The notes beneath the pieces were generated by a model. It searched no databases and was not told where the DNA came from. It worked only from the letters and a program-made list of their open reading frames with translations. Positions 24,671-35,023 of a stretch of 64,000 nt of DNA are shown piece after piece. Numbering within the stretch: position 1 is the stretch's first letter; every line of letters starts with the position of its first letter. The stretch is from Neodiprion pinetum (taxonomy: Eukaryota > Arthropoda > Insecta > Hymenoptera > Diprionidae), in contig NC_060232.1 of the NCBI RefSeq assembly GCF_021155775.2, positions 30,821,922 to 30,885,921 on the forward strand, in the 5' to 3' direction. The translations under genes and the position numbers were made by a program.

Positions 24671-27600
24671 TCGCCGTTGCGTAGCGCTGTAATGATTTTG
24701 GGCAGATGTTTATTACGTCTTCGGTGAAGGGAGCTCGTTCTTTAAAAGTTCAACCTTTCAGACCAACGAAAAACATCACCGACGTTGAAAAAAACACGGG
24801 CTTTCGGAAATCTGTTTTTCACCTTCTTCGTCACCGATAAAATAATTGGTTGATTAGATGTATCTAGATTGACGACACGGAGGTGCGATGCCAATGATCG
24901 GTAAGTAAGAGCGAAGTGAGCTTCGGAAGTTAGTTTGAAAGATTATTCGTTTTTCAGAAAATAATTATCGCGCAACCGAGTTAACCACGGAATCGCGTCA
25001 ATTTGTTAAAGTTAACTCATACCTGATCTTTTATACATATAAGGACTTTCGACCGATGATATACACGTGTTTTTTTTTGGTCTGTACAAAAAATCTTTTA
25101 GGCTTAGGTCGATTTCCGGTACTTCGCTGATTACCCAGGAATTTTTCATTCCTGCAAATATATAGCGTGAAAGGCTCAGAAAATAAAGAATCAACTTTCT
25201 CGGTTGACTCGCAGATCGCGATATCACGAGCCCTGTTGAAAATAGAAGAGTCGAGTCGAGGTAGAGTTCAAACAAAAATATCCGAGGCGATAAAAGAACG
25301 TTACTGTGACTCGGAAAAAGCTTCGCTTTGAGTGCTTTTCTGGCATACCGGAGAGGATTTCATCCCCCTTGGTCAAGAGGATCTCTTTTACGAGGACTTT
25401 CTCCGTCCATCGATTCGACGAACGAGTTCTATTTAACCTTCAAATACACACGCGTCTAACCCACAGAGGTTAACCAGGTGAAAAGCTCGATCCAACTTCA
25501 GAGGTCCGGGTCTCGCAGCGGCGAGTCCACAGTCTCGTAAATATCCGGCAAACATCGATGTTGACAAAACGTATAAAAAGAGAAACGAGGAAGAAGAAAA
25601 AAAACAAGAAGAAGACGAAGAGAAAGAAGAAGGGAAAACTTCCTAGCAACCCCATGAGACGCGCCCACCTCTTGCTTGGGCCGAGACGGGCGGTAAGCTT
25701 GGTTCAGAGTGATTTCACAACAATTTTCGTACGTCAATATCAATTCCGATCTTGCTTGTTCCCATCCCGCTGCACAAACAAGCGTGCCGACAGTCGGAGG
25801 CGTAACCTGGAAATCCAGGATCCCAGAACTCGTGGGCAGAGGAAAAGCTACCGTGAACTCGAATTGAATCGGATGACGCACGAAGCTTCTCTAGACATGA
25901 CGGGTGAAGATAAGAACCGAGTATGTAACGACCATCCGCTTTCCCGGGTCTACTTCGTCTACGGAAATACTGTTAACGCTTAAATCTGTTGACTCGCGGT
26001 CACCGTTCTGTTGGAATATAAAGGGGATGAATAGACCGAGCGGAAGTCGGATGGTTGAGGATTGCGTAATTTGTTATCGCGGCCAAAAACAAGAGAGATT
26101 TCGGTACGGTGCATATGCCATCTGCCCTCTGTCAACCGCAAAGCCGAGGCTGCTGCAGCCCGATAACATTATCATATTGATCATCGTCATGCTTACCGAA
26201 CGTAAAGCGAGAAATGACAAACGCTTTGACACAGGCGTGAAAAAAACAAGTTTGCGGAACAGCCTGCGGGCGATCCGTAATACTTTGAGCGGTGGATTAT
26301 AACCGGTAATAATAATCAAGCGATGGGCGCGAAAGAACGTCAGATATGATTTGACAAGAAACATGAGATTTCGACAAACGACCGATGGTCTCAACTCCCG
26401 TGTCCGTCCAATCAATCCCAAGTGGGGTGCATCACGTAGACACCGGCAATGAGCATGATTCCAAGAAGAAAGTGTCTTGATTGGCAGGAATGACAAGAGC
26501 TTCTTATTTATCCACGTTGAATCAATTGACGTCGTTTTACCATCTATGGATCTAAACGAATTACACACGTCTCTCTTCACGTATCGGCAATTCAACATTT
26601 CGATAGAATAAGAATAATCTGTACAATGCGTATACGTATACTTACATCTCATGTAACGATCCTCGATTGGCAACAACGTCAGGGTTATCGCTTGGTGAAA
26701 AATAACTTTCGTCACGGAGCAGCGTTTACGCACACACTTGCATGAGCACTGGTGGTGTAGAAGCATACATTCGTGCGTATGTTTCATACATGTGTATATT
26801 TGTGCACCCTACATGTATCGACAGCAGGCGCCTAGAGATAACCGTTAATAAGTTAAGCACAGAAAATTAGTAATGATTGAGATAACCGCCTTCCAGCATT
26901 GAGCGCTGTGATTACTGTACCTAACGACTTTACGGGGACTCTGTATCTTTCCTGTGAACGCGGTTGCAGATTATGGGTCTGAGATTGTATCGGTTCAGCT
27001 ACGGCCTGCTACCAGCTTTCTGGCTAATGAAACTAAAATAATATCAGCCAGTCTTTGCCTCGGGCAAACGTGACATCCGTCACGCTTTCCTCAGAGCGTG
27101 GGTTCTTTCACGTTTACACACAATAGTGCAGTTCGTTGTCCGCGTAGCTCATCCATCGGTCTTAGATAGCATAAGTACCTGTTGTTTTCACTACTATTTT
27201 GACGATAACCTTGCAACAATATCGGAGGGATAAGAGTTCTTCCCTCGGTAAGTCGTACCTTATTCGAGATTAGACCATTGTTTAGATTTAGATCGGTCTC
27301 GTAGTTTAAGCTTTGCGAGAGTACCGAGTGAACAAACAGTTGATAAACGACGCGTGTGTCTAGGTCAAGTATACCAAAATGACTTTTTCCAACCGTGACA
27401 CAAATTCTGAACGAAAACAAAAATTTGCAGAATTAATCTCTTCGCGATGAAAGAATCGTGGTAATTCAGATGGTTGTTCTCAAACCGCGAGCGACGCGAC
27501 AAGCAGAATGTAAGACGGATTGCGGAAGCAATGGATCACAAGTTTTCTCCCAACTACTGAAAAGACGAATTATTACCAGTCGCAGTCGCCTATCTTAAGA

Positions 27601-30219
27601 CTCCCGTACGTAGTTTCACCGCAGAAGTTACAACAATTCGTCTGAGCAAGAAATAGAAAATGAGATTAGATTTGAAATGTTGTCACTATCGATGAAGTAG
27701 GTACACACATGCCCCCGAAAGTACATATATATGTAGATAATTCAAGATTTCTGACGAATGATAATTCCTCGGTCTGTACCGTCTGAATAACGTCGGATAA
27801 CGATAAGCGCTTTACCAGTCTCACGCAAGGTCGCGGAAGGCCACGTAAGAGGTGGACGCATAGCGCAAGCGTTGTCACTCTGTTTGTCGCTGGTGTTTCA
27901 ATCGCGTGTGCTGCGCTGTAACGTAACACCGAAGTTTCGCGCGGGTGGTAGAGGGACCCGGCGTACGATCGTCCTTCGTAATTATGCCAACGAAATTCGC
28001 TTATTCAGACGTATCTTTATTTCCACCCTCCCTAGGCGGTTATTTTTAGAACGAGCCACAAACAAGTAAGAGATAGGCGACACCCGCTCCGTGTTAGCGG
28101 TAGCGGCGAAAAGAGGGGAGGAGGTGGAGGCGAGGATACTCTTATCGCTTCGAAACTCCGCAGAGCACACGAAGAAGACCCAAGACTGACTGCTCAGGTC
28201 AGGAATCATCTACTCGAGTTTCTCGTTCCTCTTCGATACCATGACACATCCCTCTTCGTTAGTCCACGAGGTTGACGTGCACCTTGACGTGCTGCTTATG
28301 TTGCATAACACACGTCCGTTTCACGATCGATGTGCCTAAAACGTACCATGTTCGTGATACGTATGGAGGGTGGAGAGAAAGAGATCTATAATCTCTGTCT
28401 GTAGAAAGTGTCCATAATGTAGAATAAAATCAATATGGCTTTGCTGTACCAAAAGTTTTACACACATTTTGCTTCTTCCCTTTGACACAATACTTCACTT
28501 CATTTACAACCGCCAAGTTCATATTGAACCCTGATTGCTTATTAGCACCATTATTCTGGTGACTTATTGAACCACTATCCGTCGCTTTTTGGTCAACACT
28601 ATTCAGCTGCAACCCCATACGAAATACTTCTCACATCCACCCTCCATACTGATACTGCAGTTCGTCCGCATACGTACGAATCAATTCCAGGCGAGTCGAG
28701 GCTGATGAAGCGACTGGGCTAAACGTACCCCGGACCTTGTAATGAGACACATTCCGAATTTCCACCGAGAATCGAAATTGGCCATCTACCTGTTCGATCC
28801 AACGGCGGTTCGAGGCGAGGTTTATCGGCATATAGCCAGGGATGGGTATCGATTTGAAATGGGGATTTCGGGTGGTGCCTCGGAGGCGGAAGGCTTGACG
28901 AACAAAAGGTTTTCCATCAAATCCGTCAAGTATCGCTTTCAGGTAAAATTTACGACTCTTTTGCAGCAGCCCTCCTTCCGATATACCTTATAACCATTTC
29001 GTCTGGCTCGTTGTCGCCGAAGTGTATATTCAGTGGGCTGTGTTTCCGGAAAATAAGACAGCCGCCACCGACGCCCCTCTCGTACATTTCCCCGACTGCT
29101 TGATGCTCCACGGCCCGCCCTCGTAAAGTTCGCGGCAGAGATTTACCAAGATTAAAATCACTGTTTACGAGCTTTTCCTCAAATCCTGCAGCGGTTCCTG
29201 ATTACATCCATGCGATTTCATCAGTAGCAACCACATTTTCACGTCCGGCTAGTATCTTCGTTACTTATACATATACGGAGTAAACCATCCCTTTATTGCA
29301 GTTTTACGTGCAATTAACCAACTTTTTTTTTCACCGTTCAAACATTCTCTCACCGCAGGTATTTTCAAGCCCGAAATATATATTCACGGTTATTTTCAGT
29401 AGAGTTATTTTTGTGTCTGTTATTACTCTTTTTCGTTCTTCGTATTTTTTTTTTTTTTTTTTGTCCCCGTGCGTGTTTGCTATCTACGTATACCTTCGAA
29501 CACTTTTTCCTTACAGTATTTCGGGAGCCGGGAATTTGTACACGCCACGGTACTTTGACGTGTTGAATACGTTCATTTTCACATACCGCGACACGTCCGA
29601 GGAAATAGACCGAAGTCTGTCATAATTAATGATCAAAACTAACGTACCCACCTCGCCGAAATTGGCTCAAGTATATTTATAATACGTAAGTAGATATCGA
29701 TGAGAAGAGTCCGTGCTGCAGGTTTCGAATAGCTTTACGTAATAAAGATTCCTTCGCAAATTGGCTGAGAATGTACAGAGGCAGCTTTCCGTTTGATAAC
29801 CTTAATAAACTTCGAGGAATGCCTATTCAAGACAAAACGAGTGCCGGCCCTGCAAACTTTTGGCTGCAGCCGTATTATTCAGACCGATTCTCCCGCTCGT
29901 TACCCGCGATGCTGATATACATTCGTAAATTCGCAACTTGATCGCTCTTCATTGTGTGCCGTTGGCACAACGGCCGTTTGTTTTTTCGTTTCTTCTCCCA
30001 AGTTCTCAGGCGCCTCGCCAGCTATTCGATCATCGCGAATACAACAACACGTACTTCGGTCTACATCCTCTGACTTATACCTACAGAGTTTGATATCGAC
30101 GCCTTCATACGTATAATAGATATTTACGTACATTACGCCGAGCATGTATGTACCTCTATACGTGTACGTGCCTAAAAACTCCATCCGAAAATACTTGGCT
30201 TTGTCGGGAACATCATCAA
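24671..30219. other. non-coding stretch, nothing recognised
   Basis: The longest frame in this stretch is 26074-26787 (minus, 237 codons). It is Cys/His/Tyr-rich, matches no family I recognise, and shares part of its length with an open plus-strand frame (25904-26302). A T-run lies at 29446-29462. No repeats of note, no RNA genes and no exon pair that could be joined with confidence. Confidence 0.5.
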
Positions 30220-30261
<42 letters not shown>

Positions 30262-30262
30262 G
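30220..30262 (+). repeat. (ACA)n trinucleotide microsatellite
   Basis: About fourteen perfect triplets. In the three forward frames it reads Thr, Gln or Asn repeats, and on the minus strand Val repeats. The open frames that span it (30144-30341, 29900-30367) are artefacts, as no flanking sequence looks coding. Confidence 0.97.
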
Positions 30263-32907
30263 GTCCGACATTTTCACCACGCCGATCATTTTGCAGCCAC
30301 GATTACACCGCATGCGTGCATCTGTGCGGTATCTAAGATGAAGCTTGAATCGATCGAATTGATTCATGCGATTAGCCCTTGCGATAATCGCGGTCTATAT
30401 GCATAGATGCGCGGCTATTCTCGGGTGTACGATTCACTGTTCCACGTCAGTCCGATGACTTGTACGATGCAACGTGTGCAGCCTACAATTGTCGTTAGCG
30501 TGGCGCAATCATGGACGACCGGAAGGTAAAAGATGCAAAGATTAGCAAAGCGCGGTTGAAAAGGACGCGTACAATTGATTTCTCCGACTAAAAATAAACG
30601 CATCAGCGATAACGCGTTGCTTGAACATTTTTATACTTACATCCGTAGTGTAAACGTGCATTATACAGAGTCACGCGTGTGATGCGTGGCGTAAGTAACG
30701 CGAATCGGCAACATTATGCGTGTAACGGTGTATCGCGAACGATAAGGCAAACTTCTAGAGGACTATTCGCATGCGATATACGCTCGTTTGTAGTTCACGA
30801 ATTTTCTTTGGACGCAACTAAGAATAAACAAATGAAAATGAAACGATAATATTGCCATGACAGATGGATACGTAAGCCTTGGCAACGGACGGCAGGCAGT
30901 GGGAAAACCCAACCGTGGATCCAGATTTATTTTAAGAAAATTCAAAATCTCAGGTACCTACCTATCTACCGCACGATCGCACACTTCCGTAGGTGACGAC
31001 AGAGCAACTCCGGGGTACGACGATTATAACTATACGCGGGCTGAAGAGAACCCGATGAATCGAATTAGCGAGACATCACGAATCTTGTCCTCGTACAGGG
31101 TTCGTACGCCGCTTGGAATCTTAAATGCCCTGACCTTCCCAGCCTATTCCAGCCTGAAAATAGTATTTTTTCAGTAACCTTTCAAGAAATATGCCACTGA
31201 TTAATGACAACTTTTTTACACATTAATACTAACGCCTACAATATTACCTAGTAAATATCTTACTATCTGACTATCAATTTACAAAAAATAGCCTGCGATT
31301 TTCCGTGTGCAAATAAAAACGAACGAAGGTTTGATATTAAGTAATATACGCAGAATGTACGAAGTGGTGTGATGAAACAAAATTTTAAATGCAATTTTTT
31401 TTTCTCAAGATCGATGGTAGATACTTTGTACAAGAACGAGTTTATTTCTTCAACAGAATCAAAGTTCCAGTCTTATTTTCGAAATTGCCTGACTTTCCCT
31501 ACTGTAAGAAATTCACTGAGTTTTCCCGGCGTTCCAGGTTTTCCACGTGCGTACGAACCCTGATAATATCTACACTCTAGATAAGAACGCGTGAGGACCA
31601 CACTGACAATGAGACGGATTTAAAAGCTCGATTCTTATCATTGATGCAAGAATTATTATAGTATCACACGCGTCCAGGCACGCATATTTTGCCGAGTGTG
31701 CTGCAGAGACGATGGGTATAGGTACGTATACTAGGGTACGTACGGTGAATCCGATAGGTCGTGGGGTGGCAGCTGTTGCTAGTAATTGACCTAGTCATTG
31801 GAGGCTTTAAAAATAGCGTAGTGGGCCTTGATTCGAATTGATTCAATTCCCTGCTTTGCTGGCCGATTGAGCGCGGAGAGAATAGCGGCTGCTTCGCGGC
31901 AAGAGTAATACCTTATATTATACTCGGCGAGGCGATCGAGAGCGAATTAACGAAAAACATTAGAGAGAATAAAAAAGATATGACGGAAGAAAAAACTCTT
32001 TTAAAAGAACAGTTCGCGTTCAGTTGGGTACGAAATTTTATTTTGTTTGGGGCAACGCCAAGTCGCAGTAAAAAACACGCGAAAAATCATCGGAATCGAA
32101 TAAGTATGTACCAACTTATCAGGGCCCCAAGAAGATATTTCGATCATCGGAAACTTCGCTGCTCGAGATTGAATGATGTGCAGGTACGACGGATTGAACC
32201 GACTTTGCCGTTTCATCTTTCTCAGTTTTTCTCTTCTTTTACGGAAATACTCTGTATTCTTCGGCCAAACATCACTCTCCGTTATACGTATAATACGTAT
32301 TACACACGCACGTCTGTACATACGGTAGACGTAACACGAATGACGCGGTGTCTCTGACATGTGTTGTATGCATGGCGATCTACATTTTCGGTAAATTGTT
32401 AATAACGATTTTTTGTGTCACATTTAGAATTGATAAATTAATTCAGGAATCCGTAAAACCCACGTCAGATTATATTATGTATTTATACCTATGTATTATA
32501 TGCATACATAGCCGATGGTAGAAAATTATTTTGATTGATCGAACGATTACAGGCGGTACAAATTCCCGTTGGCTTCGGCACTTAGCAGATCATCGTCAAA
32601 ACTCGACTATTGAACCGGATTAATTGTGGACTAATTTTTAATGATGAGATTCACAAATTTTGTAATGCACGTCTACGCCAAAGGTGCTACGGAGACGATG
32701 ACTTGCTACACGTGCTGATAATGAGAGAAAATTTTTGTGAATATAGAAGGAAGCTAAAATTACCTATGAGTACTAATGGCGAATTAGATCTAGGTAGATT
32801 AGTTTATTCTTCGAATTGATAATAACTTGGCTATCAAATTATTAGCCCTAATTAAGCATATACTTCTTGAAAAAAACCAAAACTAATAAATTAGATTAGA
32901 AATTTCA
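30263..32907. other. non-coding stretch, nothing recognised
   Basis: AT-rich with no frame above 125 codons. The pair 31980-32357 (plus) and 32001-32360 (minus) is open on both strands over the same DNA, so neither can be preferred. No tandem or inverted repeats were seen. Confidence 0.6.
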
Positions 32908-33106
32908 ATCAGGCAGTGATCAGGCCCCCACTATGTTTGGCCTACTGCCCTATCCGGCTAACATCAGGTGACATTATCAGGCCCCCTGACCTCGCATGTA
33001 ACGCAGGGTTCCACAGTGGCCTGGTCCGGCTCTCGTCGCGCGTTTTTGATTAGACCCAGTCGTGGATTATCCGATCAGGCTCACATCGAGTGATTATGAT
33101 TGGGTC
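32908..33106 (+). repeat. degenerate ~26-bp GATCAGGC repeat, cluster 1
   Basis: Several drifting copies of a unit of roughly 24-30 bases recur here. Each has a TGATCAGGCCC or CCGATCAGGCTC core and most carry an ACATCGAGTG- or CATCAGGTGAC-type second half. Copies are clear near 32916, 32968 and 33070. It resembles an old, diverged minisatellite. The same words recur in cluster 2, about 0.6 kb downstream. Confidence 0.65.
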
Positions 33107-33736
33107 AATACGGTAAATAAAAGAATGTATTTTTGAAGTACGAGCAGGATTTTCAGATCGCCGTAAGCTATCTTTGGTCCCGAATGCCGATTAAAATGCC
33201 ATTTCAGATTTCGCTGTTATACATCGCATTGTTATGTCGTAGTCGGGATTTCAACCGAGATCTTTTCATTACTAGTCGCACGTCTCAACTACTACGGTAT
33301 ACTACCGCTTACATAATCTTCATAGTTTTCCCCTTTATCATTTCTACCGAAGCAATAATGAAATTCAGCAATGAGAATAAATTAACTGATTATTAAGAAA
33401 AAACTTCAATTTTGTCGGCACAGCATATTAAATGGATGATATACGGTTTAAAGTGAAGTGTTCCAGAGCAATAAAAATGTTGGGTAGCCTGAAATATTTC
33501 AGAAATATTGGACACGGTATATGTGGATCGTAAAATGTTTGAAATATTTTTGCATTGATGAAACTATTTTCTTTAAAATAGGATATTTCCGAAATATTCG
33601 AATGTTATGCTATAGTTAATCCCTAGAAAATACCCCGAAAAATCAATGTGCCCGGCAATCACCAGCGTGTATTGGACTCTACAAGAAAAAAATTTCTCTG
33701 CGAATTAAACGTATATACATGTATAAACTATAGATG
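33107..33736. other. AT-rich spacer with repeated GAAATATTTC words
   Basis: The segment between the two GATCAGGC clusters is AT-rich. GAAATATT(T)-type words recur at 33491-33509 (itself palindromic), 33541-33550 and 33583-33599. The 87-codon frame at 33133-33396 has no recognisable content. Together with the flanking clusters it may be one diverged composite repeat, which is inference. Confidence 0.5.
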
Positions 33737-33899
33737 GTTCAGGACTACGTTGAGCGTGCCCCGATGCAGCAACCCTTAACGTAGCCTGATCGGGCTGTAG
33801 TCAGGTGAGCCTTGATGAGGATCACATCGAGCGTACCTCAGTCAGGTATACCCCAGGTAAGCCTGATCAGGCCCAGATGGATCGCCAGGCCTGCCTGAA
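33737..33899 (+). repeat. degenerate ~26-bp GATCAGGC repeat, cluster 2
   Basis: About six imperfect units of 24-28 bases, most ending in GCC or ACC, with words such as CCTGATCGGGCT, ATCACATCGAGCGTACC and CCTGATCAGGCCC. The spacing and core match cluster 1, so both probably derive from one tandem array or element. Confidence 0.65.
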
Positions 33900-34250
33900 T
33901 CAATTTCCACTCGGGAAGCTTTGCAGAATAAATTAATATAAATGGATCATTATAAATTAAATCTGTATATTATTCCGATCCACATGCTGTGTTGTAACTC
34001 ACATCATAATCTGTATCGTACTATTCAATATCTTCGCATCAGTTCAGATAATAAGCAATAATATTGTCGAAACAAGTTAGATCATGTGCGATACTCCTTA
34101 TTGTAATTCTTACTCAAGGAAAAAACAATAAAGTTAGTATACAAAACAGGCAGTGAGAAATGTATCAAAATCGAGTTTTTTTTTCTTTCCGTTCTTTTTT
34201 TTCTATAACCAATACCCCTCCTCACAGGTACTCTTCGTAAAATTACACAG
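33900..34250. other. AT-rich non-coding stretch
   Basis: No believable frame. T- and A-runs occur around 34180-34205. Nothing else was seen. Confidence 0.6.
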
Positions 34251-34290
34251 ATATATGCATGCATATATATATATATATATACACACACAC
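34251..34290 (+). repeat. (AT)n-(AC)n compound microsatellite
   Basis: An AT dinucleotide run (about 34263-34281) passes directly into an AC run. The compound form is typical of a dinucleotide repeat that mutated and re-expanded. Confidence 0.95.
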
Positions 34291-34397
34291 TTTACACGTC
34301 AAGAGTTTATCGTGTGCAGGTAAAAGCAGCGAGCACGAACATATTCGTGAAAACTTGTCGGGGCCGCACGTTTTTACAACTCACAAGTTATAAATTA

Positions 34398-34681
34398 GGG
34401 TGGTTTATTTTTTACATTTTTTTTCTTCTTACGTACCCTTCGAAAAATTAGTTCGTAGCCTTAAACGAAGCCTCGGGAAACCGGAACTCGGTAGCCAAAT
34501 TCTAAACGGTGCCTCATCCTGTTTGAATTTTTCAAACACTGTAACCTAAATATCTCGAAAATAATACAAGTTGGGAAGCTGTTGTTGGTTTCATTTCGTA
34601 GATAATGAAATTTTCTATACAAAAGGTCCAGACTACTATACGTCTAAATGTTTATCTTGCATTCGATACGAACGTTCAAAG
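34398..34681 (+). repeat. left arm of the 34-35 kb foldback
   Basis: Pairs with 34731-35021. The arm contains a near-identical inner block with the word TTGGGAAGCTG and the CCAGACTACTATAC region, and a more diverged outer block around TTACGTA and AACTCGGT. Stronger conservation of the inner part suggests gene conversion or later arm growth, or selection for pairing. Confidence 0.85.
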
Positions 34682-34730
34682 TAACACGAACATGCATAAG
34701 CATCTTCATTCATTTATTCGATGCACTCAA

Positions 34731-35021
34731 CTTTAAACGTTCGTATCGAATAAAAGATGAACATTTAGGTGTATAGTAGTCTGGACCTTTTGTATAGAAA
34801 ATTTGATTACCTACGAAATGAAACCAACAACAGCTTCCCAAGTTATATAGTTTTCGAGACATTTCAGTCAGAGTGTCTGAAAAATTCGAACCAAATGATT
34901 CAGATTTTACAATATTTAGACCGAGTTCTGGTTTCACGAGGCTTTGTTTGAGACAAAAAAACTAACTTTTCGCAGCATACGTAAGAGAAAAAAAGAATGA
35001 AAGTTTAAAAAAAAACCATCC
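34731..35021 (-). repeat. right arm of the 34-35 kb foldback
   Basis: Reverse-complement partner of 34398-34681. It ends in an A-rich run followed by CCATCC and then the flanking TA. The arm is slightly longer than its partner because of small indels in the outer part. Confidence 0.85.
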
Positions 35022-35023
35022 TA

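Larger units (their letters stand above)
34398..35021. mobile_element. 624-bp foldback element (MITE-like), TA-flanked
   Basis: The left half (34398-34681) is the reverse complement of the right half (34731-35021), with a 49-base centre between them. The inner 114 bases of each arm (34568-34681 and 34731-34844) differ at only a handful of positions. Outer parts diverge more but remain alignable to the ends, which read GGGTGGTTT and, on the other strand, GGATGGTTT. Both ends abut a TA dinucleotide (34396-34397 and 35022-35023), as expected for Tc1/mariner-type target-site duplication. There is no transposase frame, so it would be nonautonomous. Frames inside it (34710-34937, 34769-34951) come from the arms and are not genes. 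Assignment to Tc1/mariner is inference. Confidence 0.85.

Noticed and set aside
24888..24907. tiny ATG exon before a GTAAGT donor
   Set aside because: Only about four codons would be coding, and no acceptor or second exon could be tied to it.
26074..26787. 237-codon minus-strand open frame
   Set aside because: Cys/His/Tyr-rich without any recognisable domain or periodic cysteine pattern, and partly overlapping an open plus frame. Long chance frames are expected in 64 kb.
30144..30341. poly-Gln/poly-Thr frame as a polyQ protein
   Set aside because: The run is a perfect ACA microsatellite and the flanks are short and non-coding in appearance.
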